From Pseudorasbora parva (Eukaryota > Chordata > Actinopteri > Cypriniformes > Gobionidae), in NCBI RefSeq assembly GCF_024679245.1, contig NC_090187.1, positions 27,621,815 to 27,685,814 on the forward strand: a stretch of DNA of 64,000 nucleotides, read 5' to 3'. A program made the position numbers and the translations under genes. Positions 1 through 11,885 of this stretch are shown in pieces (the first letter of the stretch is position 1; the number at the start of each line of letters is the position of its first letter). A model generated the notes under the pieces. It was not told the DNA's origin. It saw only the letters and a list, made by a program, of their open reading frames with translations, and ran no database searches.

Positions 1-584
1 GTTGCCATGGAGACGCGGGAACAGGGGTAGGAGGGCCCAGGGGAGCGATGTAACTTGGATAGCAGGATGTGCTAGTGAGTGTCTGATACTCATCATCCTC
101 AGTTCAGTAGACCGTGACAAATTGCGATTTTCGATGTGTCTAATCAGCCAGCATTACTACTCGATAATACCGTGCAAATGAGAACGCTTTCCCTGAAAAT
201 CGAGCGAAAGCCGCTCACGATTTTTAGCTCGATATCCGTCGCAGCATTGCTTTGACAAACATCTTATATCTGAAGTTAATTAGCTTCCTCAAAACTCTCC
301 CGAGAGACAATGGTGTGTTTGTTTCAGAATCAGGCCTAATCAACGCCGTAGCTAGAGTTACCGAAACATTAATAAATAAATAAATGCACTGACTGCACAT
401 ACTTTGTTTCATAACTAGGTAGTAGTCCGTTAAGACTGGCCGAGTTTGACTAGCTAGCCAAGTTAGTTGTCTTTTTCCCCCTTTAAGATTATTTTAAGTT
501 AGGCTACATAAAAACATATATTAATCTAATTGAATGGCAAAAAAAAAAAAAAGATGATTTGGTAGTTATGTTAATACGCTGTCT
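1..584. other. No gene seen; unique-looking AT-rich DNA
   Basis: I see no exon, RNA gene or recognisable mobile element here. A short A-run lies at about 540-552. The small open frames have no coding-like composition. Confidence 0.4.
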
Positions 585-792
585 TAAAGGGATATGTTGA
601 CCCCCAAATGTTGTCATCATTTACTCACCCTAAAGTTGTTCCAAACCTGTTTCTCTCTTCTGTTGAACACAAAATAAGATATTTTCTAGAATGTTGGCCA
701 AATAGTTGACGGTATAGCCATTGACTACCATAGGCGGGAAAATGAGAACGAGTAGGCCTACATTTTCATTTTTGGGTGAACTATCCCTTTAA
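585..792. mobile_element. Family E short MITE (foldback-type fish element)
   Basis: The ends are imperfect inverted repeats: TTAAAGGGATATGTTGACCC on the left, and on the right the complement of a TTAAAGGGATAGTTCACCC-type end. Relatives occur at 1136-1320, 3730-3898 and 42283-42783. This is the common fish non-autonomous DNA element whose end reads 'gggtgaactatcccttt', similar to the foldback elements described as Angel in zebrafish; that name is from memory and not checked. It has no coding capacity. Confidence 0.6.
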
Positions 793-1135
793 CATAATAT
801 GGTTTATGCAGCTGACTGGCATTAAAGCCCAGAGGGTTTTTATTATTTTAGATAGCATGGACTCTCAAATATGAGCATTCACGTGCAAGGGACCACCCTC
901 CTAAGATTTAAAAAAGGCAGCAGTCTTTTTAAAATAAAATTATGTGATAAAAATAATTGTAAAATATTTTGTTTCTGTTACGTTAAATTATTTGATTTTT
1001 ATTCTACTCACTCCATACTGTATAGTAGGCCTATAGTAGGTACAGTATTATTAATTCAAATTATGTTACATTTATTTGTATCAATTACCACAGTTACAGA
1101 TACAACATACTTGTTTGAATAAAGTTGCATGGGTG

Positions 1136-1320
1136 TCGTTCTTCTGTTGAACACAAAATAAGATACTTTAAAGATTGTAGGTAACCAGACAGTTGACTGT
1201 AGCCATTAATTTCAATAGTAGGAAAAAATACTATGGAAGTCAATGGGGACCATCAACTTGAACAACATGAAAGTGAGTAAATTATGACAGAATTTACATG
1301 TTGGGGTAACTATACTTTTA
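1136..1320. mobile_element. Family E fragment
   Basis: Shares the 'cttctgttgaacacaaaataaga' block with 640-680 and the central 'tactatggaagtcaatgg' motif of foldback E elements. The right end is degraded ('ggggtaactatac'). Confidence 0.5.
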
Positions 1321-1394
1321 AATAAGATTGTATTTATTTATTTAACCAATGGTTATTTTAATCAAAATATATTTAAGCAATCACTTGTAGCGCT

Positions 1395-1580
1395 AAGTCA
1401 GTTTAAGCAGGACAGAGCCTGGACCAGTTCAAAGCAGAACTCAAGACTTTTCTGTTCAGAAAGGCTTTTATGTGTTGATTGTTTGTATTATTCTATATTT
1501 TTTCAGTTTTGTTATTTTTCCCTTTTTCAATGTTGCACTTTGAGATTCTTCGGAATGAAAAGTGTTTTATAAATAAAATC

Positions 1581-1612
<32 letters not shown>
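1395..1612 (+). mobile_element. LINE 3' end with ATT-repeat tail
   Basis: A degraded 3' coding end is followed by 'gttttataaataaaatc' and an ATT microsatellite at about 1582-1611. A short-repeat tail at a 3' end is typical of CR1/L2/Rex1-type non-LTR retrotransposons. Only this 5'-truncated tail is visible, so the clade is not certain. Confidence 0.4.
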
Positions 1613-1613
<1 letters not shown>

Positions 1614-1781
1614 GTCATAAAAGAGCTATGGTGATGTCATCAATATCATGCACTACCCTCACCTTTTTGAGCTTAAGGGAGAAGTGGCATGTGACTGTGA
1701 GCAACACTAGATTTTATGAACAAAAAAAACATATTTTGTTAAACATATATGATAAATTAAACTAAGCTAATAACATTACTG

Positions 1782-1916
1782 TTTTCTCCAGTACGACTGT
1801 ACAGCCAAATCTAATTTTGTCGCAATATTATCCTGTTTGACACTGTGAAGCTGCTTTGACACAATCGTGATTGTAAAAGCGCTATATAAATAAAGTTGAT
1901 TGATTGATTGATTGAT
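1782..1916 (+). mobile_element. Retroposon 3' tail with TTGA-repeat end
   Basis: The segment ends in 'aaaagcgctatataaataaa' plus a (TTGA)n tail. A second copy of the same 3' module is at 5275-5402, with 'gctgctttga' and 'gactgtacagcc' conserved in both. This is a LINE- or SINE-type 3' end; the class is unresolved. Confidence 0.45.
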
Positions 1917-2232
1917 ATTTTCAGGAAATAAAAAAAAGTAAACTAGAGAAACAGGTATTTTATGGTATGCAAGTCAATGCTAGGCAAAAAAATTAAATAA
2001 AATTATAAAGCAAGATATTTATTTATTTATAATTTTGCCTAGCAATCGACTTGCATGACCTGTAGGACCTCCGTTCATCTTTGGAAGACAGTTTAAGGTA
2101 TTTTATATTTAGTCTGAGAGCGTATCTAAGTGTACGCACACTATACTGTCACTATACTCTCCACACTATATCAAATATCTTAAACTGTGTTCTGAAGATG
2201 AACGGAGGTCTTACGGGTGTGGGATGACATGT

Positions 2233-3007
2233 AAAGGGGTACTTCAGCGCTGGGAAGATGAATCTGTATTTAAACTGGGTCATCAGTGTAGTAGAAATGT
2301 GAAATTATTTTTGAATTTGGTGCCTTCTAGACTGAGAAAAGACAGAAAATGTATTTTTGTCTAATGGGGATGAAAGACTACAATTCCCAGAATGCTTCGC
2401 TGCCCTGTTAGGCCATTCCCAAAGCCACCTACTGGATTACTGTGACTGAGTTGAAGACACTACAATTAAAACCTGAACGTGTCTGTTAAATATAATGAGT
2501 GAGTCACCGCGCGAGTATCACAGCACTGAGCACTAACTGCAGGAGTGATGAGAGCTGAGGTAATCGCGACTACACTCGCGGCATACATTCACAACGCGAG
2601 TTCAGTCTGGCGCTTTTCAGTTCATGCCTTTGCAAGCTTAACTTTCATAGAAATTTATTTGAGAAGTTAAAACACTTACATTGCTCACCATAGCTCCGTT
2701 TAAATGAGTGCCTGCAGCTGCCTGCTGAGCTCTCCCTGCGAGCTGAGTGCGATCTCCATCCCCCATGCGCGAGTTCAAAACATGCGGAAATGGCTCCCTC
2801 TGCTGGCTGTAGTCTTTAGCCTTATTCCAAACAGTCCTCCTATGATGCAAATATCGTCAATTTGCATCATAGGAGGAATTTTTCCAGAAATAAAATGCAT
2901 AAATCTCTTGTCTCAGGGGGATATAAGGGGGGAAAGCACAATCATTTGAATATACTCCTGGGTTTCTACTGATACAAAGCTATATGCTAATCGCTGAAGT
3001 AACCCTT
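2233..3007. mobile_element. Family A element, copy A1
   Basis: About 775 bp with inverted ends: 'ggggtacttcagcg' on the left and, on the right, the complement of 'agggttacttcagcgatta'. The internal blocks 'actacaattcccagaatgc', 'gaatttggtgccttctag' and a palindrome around 'gatgcaaat...atttgcatc' at 2842-2868 recur in copy A2 (7362-8836) and copy A3 (15206-21073). No transposase is visible, so it is a non-autonomous DNA element of unknown superfamily. Confidence 0.6.
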
Positions 3008-3440
3008 AAGCTACACTGTGTGATATTTTCCCCCATCTAGCGATGTAAAGGTATATGACAATCCAGTGAATAATAGTTTCTGTTCCCCTCAATTCCGATT
3101 TCGTTTTAACTCTTACGGTGGCCGATTTAGTCCAAGATTAACATGGCTTCCAGTTCGACCTCATCAATGAGTGCCATCGAGTGTTAAAACGCGAAAAGCG
3201 AAGCTTGAATTTATGGGTATGTCCCTCTTTGGCTAATGTACTGTCAAGATGGAGGGGCAACATGACGACCGGCATTCAAACCCCTCACCCGTATGTATTT
3301 TCAATGGCATATTATTAACTTATGAGAATACTTTATTACTTGAAAGAAGTAAATATACATTAATGAGCACATATTTTTGAAAGAACTAAGTGTTTTTAGC
3401 TAAGAATAAACTAAAAAAGTTACACAGTGTAGCTTTAAGG
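3006..3440. mobile_element. Family D element, copy D1
   Basis: The ends are inverted repeats reading AGCTACACTGTGT and its complement 'acacagtgtagct', each flanked by TTAA-like bases. It abuts A1 directly. A second copy, D2, lies at 32452-33713. It has no coding capacity. Confidence 0.6.
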
Positions 3441-3729
3441 TGAGTCATTAATGACATATATTTTATTTTTTGGGTGAACTAACCCTTTAATGAATGACAC
3501 TTCCCCCTTGTCACATGACTTGCACCTTACATGGCTCCTACAACACGTATGCGTTGTGGTGCTCACGTGAACAGCATCGGCTGCCGTAGAACTCGAAAGC
3601 GCAGGAGCACAGACTAGAGAAAAAACTCTAGGACAGACTAGACAAAAATTATTGAATCATTTTTATTATTTTTTTCTCTAAGAAAGTATTTTTGGAGAGC
3701 AAGGATTATTTAAACAATGTTTTTATTAC

Positions 3730-3898
3730 CTCTCTGGGCCTTGAAAGTGGTAATTACATTGAAGTCTATGGAGGGGTCAGAGAGCTTTCAGATCTTAATT
3801 TGTGTTCCGAAGATGAATGAATATCTTAAGGATTTGGAACGACATGAGGGTCAGTAATTAATGACAGGATTTTCATGTTTGGGTGAACTATCCCTTTA
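3730..3898. mobile_element. Family E fragment
   Basis: The right half of an E-type element, with 'ttggaacgacatgagggt' followed by 'gggtgaactatcccttta'. The left half is lost or diverged. Confidence 0.5.
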
Positions 3899-5038
3899 AG
3901 TTGATGCTTTGCATTCATGCTAACTTCAAACCCACATGCTAAAACAGTTAGTGCTATGGCTGCTAAATACAATCCCTTTTAATGATTCCAATGAGGCAAA
4001 GGCAAAGGGATTAATGTGGAAAATTTGTTTTCATCGTATTTTACGTGCATGTCTTATCAGAAGATAATATATCAGAAAATAGTTTTAATCAGAAAATAGT
4101 TGCTTTATCAAATTTGAATTTGATACGAGCATCATGTGTACAGTAAAGGCTGTGGCAAAACTAGCTGAACCAGACCTCTAGCTGCGACCATGTGAATGGA
4201 AGTGTTGAGGTAAACTAATAGGCTGCCTACACAACTGTAATCATGGCCGTAGCCAGCTATGAGGTCACTGTGGTTTAGACCTCTGTATTTTTCAGAGGTG
4301 TATAATACTATCAAATTAGGCATAAGATAACGAATGTGTGTACATATTGCAAATTCATTTATTAAACTTACCTAGCGTTTGTAGCCCTCAGTGAATTAAC
4401 TTGAATAAGAAAAGGTTAAATATCAGTTGACCCAATGTTTACTTTCTTCACTGACACAGACGAAAATAAATAGACTCAGTCAGAGCTCAGCTTTAGGATG
4501 AAAAGAGACAAGGCTAGAGAAGGAGACTGAGACAAAAAGAAAAAGTGATGAAATGGGGAGGAAGCAGGTATGACATATAATCTACTGCCCACAAAGATGG
4601 TTTAATTTTTTTTAAGACATCTTAAAATGCACATGTAGAGCAAAACAATAATACAATTATTGGAGGATCATGCCCCCCATACTCCTTAAAATTGCTACAA
4701 TTTGGGACCTCACTGGTTTTAAAACTCTTTAAGTTAGTTGCATGCTCAAAAGTTGTTGCTGTTTTTAAAATTCTGTTTGTTTTGACCTCTTATCTGGAGT
4801 TAATACATTTATGCTGTTAATGTGTTGCAGCTTGGAATATTTAGTATATGGCCTACTTCATTGATTTAGCATTAAAGGAGGTGTATGTAAGATTGTGGCC
4901 AAAACTGGTACTGCAATCACTTTCAAATGACTGAGCGCTGTATCCCCTCTTCCCCTACCCCCTGACTCGAGGTTGCCAGATAGGCTGCAGGATCCAGCAG
5001 GAACGTTTGTAGCTGCAGCTGTGGAGCAGAGCTGGCAA

Positions 5039-6332
5039 CCCGGATTAGAGGTTAGATCGGGCTCAAAAAATCAAGCCCGACCCTACCCGAGCCCGTGCAC
5101 GTTGTGTCCGAGCCCGGCCCGTCCCGACACATTAACTGTAATTATGAGCCCGAGCCCGATTTAAACCCGACCATTGTTCAATACGTGGGCGTTTTCACGA
5201 GAACGAGCCTGTAATGAGCAAAGTGCAGCGAAGCGGACTGGTGAGGCTCATGATAAAACTACATTTAGTTTTTAGTTTTCTCCACAGCGACTGTACAGCC
5301 GAATAACATTTTGTTGCAATATTTTCATGTTTAACACTTTGAAGCTGCTTTGAAACAATCATCATTGTAAAAGCGCTATAGGCTATAAATAAAGTTGACT
5401 TGACTCCGCTCAATAATCCGCAGGCGCGCGCTCATGATCCGCTCACCGGTAAACTGATGTTTGCTCAAATCCAGCTCAGACATTTATCTGTAGCTTACTT
5501 TGTTGTTGCCATTAAACAATGTGTTTTTTCCTTCATATTTATGTTTAAATATTATAATAATATTTTTACATTTCATCTGATTACGATGAGTGAAAAGATG
5601 CGAGTGGGTCAGAAATGATTTTGGTGGTTATATTTAGTTTAATATTAAGTTTTGTTTTGTAGAAAGCATTAATTTCGTTTTGTTTAAATTGTGTCTTAAT
5701 TTTAAAAAAGGTTTCTTGGGCCAATTGCCTGGATTTAATAAATCAAAAGCAAATAGTAGACTATAATCGCGAGGTGAAGTCGTGGGAGTGATTGCTTTCA
5801 TTTCATCTCATGAACTGGAGCGCGCATCTCATAAATAAACCGAAACTCAGCAGGCTATACTTGCCTCACAGACATGACAAATATGCGTATAGAAAGCTTG
5901 AAATGTCCACTTTTAAATGAAACGATTCGAAGATATTTAATTAAGTGCAGTGTTCACGCGAGCAGCTCTTCACACAGAGCGTTTCTGTTTATAATGCTGC
6001 GCTCCATCACTGCTCGAGCTGTGAGTTTAACACGCATTTTTACACTAAAATCCTTGTGCAACTTTGTTGCCTACACATTTGTTTCTTAGTTGTTGTATTA
6101 GTTCTTACTTTGCTAAATATACATATAATTTTCTGATTATAGCATAGCTTTCTGCCCACCCGATTAGACTAGTAAAGTAGGCTAATGATTAAAAAAACAA
6201 ACGCTTGATCACGGGCCCGGCCCTTCCCGACCCGAGGATAGTGCAGGGAAATCTCAGCCCGTCCCGGCCCACGGGTCGGTTCGGGTCAGGTTCGGGCTCG
6301 GGCTCGGGTAGAGAATCTAAACTCTAACCCGG
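5039..6332. mobile_element. Family L element with GC-rich CCCGA termini
   Basis: The ends are imperfect inverted repeats: CCGGATTAGAGGTTAGATC on the left and, on the right, the complement of CCGGGTTAGAGTTTAGATT. Just inside each end are clusters of short cccga/gcccg repeats (5075-5175 and 6205-6310) that stand out from the AT-rich interior. A retroposon tail at 5275-5402 lies inside it. No transposase is seen. Confidence 0.55.
5275..5402 (+). mobile_element. Retroposon 3' tail nested in family L
   Basis: Second copy of the module at 1782-1916. It ends in 'aataaagttgacttgac', a short TTGAC-type tail. Confidence 0.45.
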
Positions 6333-6577
6333 ATGCCCAAACACTACTGGCTTCGTGATTGGTTGATAGGTGGAGGGTGGAGCTTCAGGCCAAAACACAA
6401 CATGTCAACATCAACATCAGTTGAGGGCTGCAACAACAACTTTTAAATGACAATATCCTGGCCGGACTACTGTTGTCAGTGATATAAGTATTTGAAATCA
6501 ACATGATTTCTTAATGTCTAGTGACATATCAGGGCCATTTTATGATTAATTGAAATACATTTCTTACATAGAGTTCC

Positions 6578-7352
6578 TAGCCTGACGTGGTCATACTCAA
6601 TTCTAGTCAGAATATGAGTCTGAAACTGCTCCATTGGGCTGTGATGATTAGGCGTGTTTCAACCGAACCAGGAAAGACCTCAATTGGATAGACCTACAAC
6701 CAATCAGAGCAACGAAGCGACGCATTGTCAAATGTCAACAGACAGAGCTCAACTGCACTGTGTTGCCAAGTCCGCATTTTTTTCCGCGGTTGTTTTATAT
6801 GTCCAAGGGTTGAAGTGACTATTATGTGATATATAGACCCATGAGTGCGAATTTTAGCAGGCAATCTTGTCAAAATAACACACATTTTACCCCCCAAACA
6901 CCATTTTCCCCCGGAGAACCCCCCGAGAAGCTATTGTTTAGGGCTAGTAGTTGGAGGATTTTGTTGTAAAAACTTGGCAACCCTGTCTGCAACACGCGCT
7001 GGAATAAATGATCTTAGCCGGTTTTGTAAAAAAATAAAATAATTTATTGATACACAGAGTACTTACCCAGCATGATCATCATCTTTGAGAGAAATTAGGA
7101 AGGTGAATGCATATACAAACAAGCTCTCCGTTCAGGATTCGAGTAAATATAATCCAAGCCCCTTCGATGACGTGCATGATTACGTTACTGTTTATCATCT
7201 GTCCGTCATCGTCTGAAGCCTGCCCTGATGATTTCATTGGTCCGAAAAGTTTCTGTTCGGAGATAATTACTCCTCTATGGAGCGATGCCAGACCGAACTT
7301 CCCATCCTAAAAAATTAGTGGGCGGGGCTAAATTCGGCTGGCATCCAGATTA
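6578..7352. mobile_element. Family B element, copy B1, with 9-bp target duplication
   Basis: The element begins TAGCCTGACGTGG and ends GGCTGGCATCCAGATTA, giving short inverted tips of the TAGCCTG type. It is flanked by the exact 9-bp direct repeat TAGAGTTCC at 6569-6577 and 7353-7361. Copies are B2 (7946-8713), B3 (32821-33633, inverted) and B4 (50121-52374, inverted and interrupted). No transposase frame is visible. A 9-bp duplication fits Mutator-like elements, but that is inference. Confidence 0.7.
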
Positions 7353-7361
7353 TAGAGTTCC

Positions 7362-8836
7362 TTTAAGCTCTGCATTTAAACTAGATCATTAATGTTGTAG
7401 AAAGGGGAAATATTTTTGAATTTGGTGCTTTCTAGACTGAGAAAAAACAGAAAATGTATTTTTGTCTCAAAATTTATTTCTGTCTCATTTTGGGCAAAAT
7501 GTCTTTTTGGATGGAAGACGACAACTCCCAGAATGCACTTGTTTCCCTGCCCTACGAGGCCAATCCCAAAGCCACCGCTACAGGATTACTGGACCACTTG
7601 CCCACCGTGTTCATTTTCATAAAGTCAGTTCAGTTAGAGAACAGACACTACAATTAAAAACTGAACATGTCTGTTCAATATAATGTGAGTGAGCCGAATG
7701 AGAGTCACGGCACAAACGCTGAAGGAGTCAGATTACATTTATCACTAGAGCTGAAGTAAGTGCGGCCGCGGCATACATTCACAGCGCGTGTTCAGTCTGG
7801 CGCATTATCACATCATGCCTATGGAAGCTTAACTTTCATAGGAATTTATTTGAAAAGTTAAAACACTCAAACGCTCCGCACCGCTCGGTTTACATGAATG
7901 CCCGCAGCTGACCGAGCCGAGCGCTGTGAGTGTGATCCCAACACCTAGCCTGACGTGGTCATACTCAATTCTAGTCAGAATATGAGTCTGAAACTGCTCC
8001 ATTGGGCTGTGATTATGGGGCGTGTTTCAACCGAACCAGGGATAGACCTACAACCAATCAGAGCAACGGAGTGACGAATTGTCAAATGTCAACATAGTTC
8101 AACTGCACTGTGTTGCCAAGTCTGCGTTTTTTCCCCCCGGGGGTTGTTTTCTATGTCCGCGGGTTGAAGCGACTATTATGTGATATATAGAACCATGAGT
8201 GCGAATTTTAGCAGGTAACCTTGCCACAATAACACAGTTTTAATCCCCCAAACGGCATTTTTCCCCCGCGGAACCCCCCGAGAAGCTATTGTTTAGGGCT
8301 AGTAGTTGAAGGGTTTTGTTGTAAAAACTTGTCAACCCTGTCTGCACGCACGCTGAAATCAGGCTGGAATACACGATCTTTGCCGCTGTTGTAAAAAAAT
8401 AAAATAATTTAATGATACACAGAGTACTTACCCAACATGATCATCATTTCTGAGAGAAATAGTGAAGGTGAATGCATATACGAACAAGCTCTCCGTTTAG
8501 AATTCGAAAAAATATAATCCAAGCCCCTTTGATGACGTGCATGATTACGTTACTGTTGATCATCTGTCCGTCATCGTCGAAAGCCCGTCCTGATGATTTC
8601 ATTGGTCTCAACAGTTTCTGTTCAGGGATAATTACTCCTCTATGAAGCAAGGCCAGACCGAACTGCCCGACCTAAAACAATTGTGGGTGGGGCTAAGTTT
8701 GGCTGGCATCCAGTCATTGGAGGATTTTTTTTCCAGAAATAAAATTCATAAATCTCACGATCATTGAGAGGGGGCACGATCATTCGAATATACTCCCAGG
8801 TTTCTACTGATACAAATCGCTGAAGTAACCTTTTAA
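7362..8836. mobile_element. Family A element, copy A2, interrupted by B2
   Basis: It matches A1 on both sides of a family B insertion: 7362-7945 carries the left part, and 8714-8836 carries the right part ending 'atcgctgaagtaacc'. About 150 bp of A is missing at the B2 junction compared with A1. Confidence 0.6.
7946..8713. mobile_element. Family B element, copy B2, nested in A2
   Basis: Same order of sequence as B1, from TAGCCTGACGTGG to GGCTGGCATCCAG. No matching 9-bp duplication is seen, consistent with loss of family A sequence at the right junction. Confidence 0.65.
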
Positions 8837-8839
8837 TGT

Positions 8840-10564
8840 TAAAATTGAATAGTCAGATAGTATATACTCATTATATCTTTGTGCTTTGAAGATTTTGTTT
8901 GAAAAAAAAATACTAATTGTCAGTATTGGACTTCCCATTTTTATGTTTGAATTCACATTTTGAAAAACAATGTTGTATTCCATGTTGCGGTGCTCACCAA
9001 TTTTAACATAGTATCGCCATCATATCAGTGTAGATGTAGATGGACCAAAATAAAACCATTAAAATACCAAGTAAATAAGCATTGTGATACTTGGTGCCAC
9101 AGTGACACTCTTTTATTCCAAAAAGTATTGCTACCACAATATTCAATATGTTGCCCAATGGTGAGTAATTATTCCCTGTTGCACCTACACAACATTTGAG
9201 GGTTCCCCCACCTGCCAAATCCCACTTTAACCACTGGCTACTGTGTATCAAAGTTTGAAAGCTCTAGCACAAACAACTGCTGACTTGATGCTCAAACTAA
9301 AAGTGTTAACCATCTTTTATATTTACAACTTTTCCACGGTCTCCCTAGCACTCCCTCGCGGCCCCCCCAGTTTGAAAACCCTGGTCTAGACAAACAGATC
9401 AAGACTATCCTGCCGTCATTAAACAAGCTTGGTCATTAGCTTTTACTGAACGGCCCTGGGTCAAGCCACAGGCGCACTCTCAAACACACCAACACTTCGC
9501 CGACACAAAGAATTTCACCCACAAATGCACCTGCAAGGTCCTCCTCGGAAATGCTTTTAATGCACATCGATGTCTAACACACTTCACTGACAGAGCCTCT
9601 TGTGTGCAGGCCCGACCCCGTAAACACAGACCTGTCTGAAAAGAGTTGGGTGAACACATTAAACTGCAAGCAAAGTGCACATGCACTCCGCTTTCCAGCA
9701 TCCTTTAATCATCGGCTGGGCAGCTCATAAGAGGAAAGAGGTCATAACAGCGCAGTCTATTTAAGACCTATTGGGAATTTTAATGAGAAAGTGTGTTTTT
9801 GATGATGGGACGGCATCTTTTCATTTAGCCGAGTGCTGGCCCGGGGCTTTTATCCTGGTCGGTTATAGTTGGCTACTCTCTGTATTTGAAGCAACAGGGT
9901 CACTATCTCTTCTCCATCAGAGGGGCTGCGGTGGTGCATCAGTACAAAACCTCCTCTAGGCCCTGCTGGATCAGTGGTTCGATGGGATGGATGGGTGCTA
10001 ATGGACCTTAGATGCAGACCAGGGAACAAAAGCACAAGGCCTTTCCTATTATAGAGCTCACGCTCTCTCGCAGTCTCGCGCCCTGTTGCACGCGCCTCGC
10101 TTTGACACTCGTTGTTGCCGCGGAGAGCGCGGTTGCTAGGTAACGGGTGAAAGCCGAAATCCCTGGGCAACTCGCCGCTTACTGCCCCGACCTGCCTCCC
10201 ATCCCTGTTCCCTCGCTTATTAACTTTATTGCATTGGGAAGAAAAATAAAGAGTATCTCATTTAAACGATCATATAACTGGTCTGCGATTTATAGCATTG
10301 CATTATAAAAAGAAAAAAGGATGCTGTGCATGCAAAATACAGGCATGCGAGCGTTTATGAATGAGATGCATCATTCAGTGATGCCCTGAATGTATAATGA
10401 ACGGATGTATTTGAAAAAAAAAGATACGATGCGCCTTCACTAGATCAGTTGTGTATTTTACTGCAAATATTAAACTATAGTCTTTATGTAGTTTGGTGGT
10501 GTTAGTGCTTGCATGTATAGATATTTTTTATAATATATTTTAAACAACATCAATAATATATTAT

Positions 10565-10621
<57 letters not shown>

Positions 10622-11220
10622 GACTAATATTGTTGAAATAAAATTGTATAGGCCTATAATTATATAAATATATTTATAAATATAAATAAAAAATAATACA
10701 TAATAGGCGATTCTAATAATAATCTAAATATCATATAGCTAATAATAATAATAAAAATATATACTTATTATTGTTATTATTATTTGTAGTCTTAGTATAA
10801 TACATATTATATTATACATGTAGATTACTTTATTTTGATAATATAAAATGAATGTAAGTATTTATATACATAAGTATATGTATTATTTAAACAATTTATA
10901 TAGTTCAGTGTTGTTAGCGTTTGCATGTAGATGTTGTTTATACAAATATAATAATAATAATAATAATATAATAATAACAATATATATATTTTTTTTTTTT
11001 TTTTTTTTTGCATTTCTTTGTTTTATTATAAAATGAATACAGGTATTATTTAAAATAACAATACAAATAAAATAAAATAAAAATTATTAGTATAAATTAC
11101 ATTTAATTCACACGTAAATCGAAATGCCAAATCCTCTTCGTTGGCTTTCAGAAGAGTATCTTGGCACTTTTGTGCGCATTCTTAATTGATTTCAAGAGGG
11201 TGTTACTTAGTATGTGTTGA
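8840..11220. other. Upstream region without a recognised gene
   Basis: About 9400-10200 is less AT-rich and looks non-repetitive, so it is a candidate for regulatory sequence upstream of cacna2d1; conservation cannot be judged here. About 10500-11100 is very AT-rich and includes an AAT microsatellite at about 10567-10619 and a T-run near 10988-11009. I see no exon. Confidence 0.4.
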
Positions 11221-11245
11221 GGAAGCATAAGAGGAAGAGGAGGAG

Positions 11246-11347
<102 letters not shown>

Positions 11348-11403
11348 GGAGTTGTATTGTATGAAGATCCGATGAAAGATAACACGCTATTGCAATAAGA
11401 GGG

Positions 11404-11404
<1 letters not shown>

Positions 11405-11479
<75 letters not shown>
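11405..11479. repeat. (GA)n microsatellite
   Basis: About 75 bp of uninterrupted GA, roughly 285 bp before the cacna2d1 start codon. Together with the tract at 11249-11345 it gives two purine tracts just upstream of the presumed promoter. Confidence 0.95.
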
Positions 11480-11487
<8 letters not shown>

Positions 11488-11763
11488 AGAATGACGTTGA
11501 TTCGGGGCTATTGATCTCTCCCTCCCCTCTATATGGGGTCAGTAGTTTGATCAGAGCGCGCGCAGGATCACACAGAAGAGCCACACACGCGCTTTTGGCA
11601 TGTAACACGAAGCGGTGCGTATATATCCAACAGGACACTCACTCATCAACAATCCGATCCCGTCTGTCTCTAAACTGATGACGGGAATTAATCAGATTAT
11701 CCAGCAGGACAGGAGAGCGACACGTTATATCTCTGAAGAAAAGTAACTGGTGTGGATTGACAG
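11480..11763 (+). promoter_or_regulatory. Presumed cacna2d1 promoter and 5' leader
   Basis: This segment lies between the second GA tract and the first coding exon. A TATA-like CTATATGG occurs at about 11529, followed by a GC-richer stretch containing 'gagcgcgcgcagg'. No transcription start can be proved from sequence. An in-frame TGA at 11758-11760 shows the coding frame does not extend upstream. Confidence 0.3.
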
Positions 11764-11885
11764 ATGGTGGTGCGCTCGAGATCAACAGATCTGATCATGA
11801 ATCCGTTCAGAATCTCCGTGATGATGATGTTCATTTTTGCATCAGTTCATATCTCGTGCCCATCGCAGTTCCCCAGTCCGCTCAT
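11764..11885 (+). CDS. cacna2d1: Calcium channel alpha-2/delta-1 subunit, exon 1 (signal peptide)
   Basis: First coding exon of the auxiliary alpha-2/delta subunit of voltage-gated calcium channels, an extracellular membrane-anchored protein that promotes channel trafficking and is the gabapentin target in mammals. The exon encodes 40 codons plus two bases: a short polar N terminus, a hydrophobic signal-peptide core rich in Met, Ile and Phe, a Ser-Cys-Pro segment and FPSPLM. It stops at a consensus donor (GTAAGT at 11886). ATG 11764 lies two codons after an in-frame TGA. ATG 11797, in the same frame, gives a more typical signal peptide and may be the real start. The last two bases (AT) join the G of exon 2 to make the codon before IKEWVEQ, matching the family pattern FPSxxxIKxWV. 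Confidence 0.85.
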
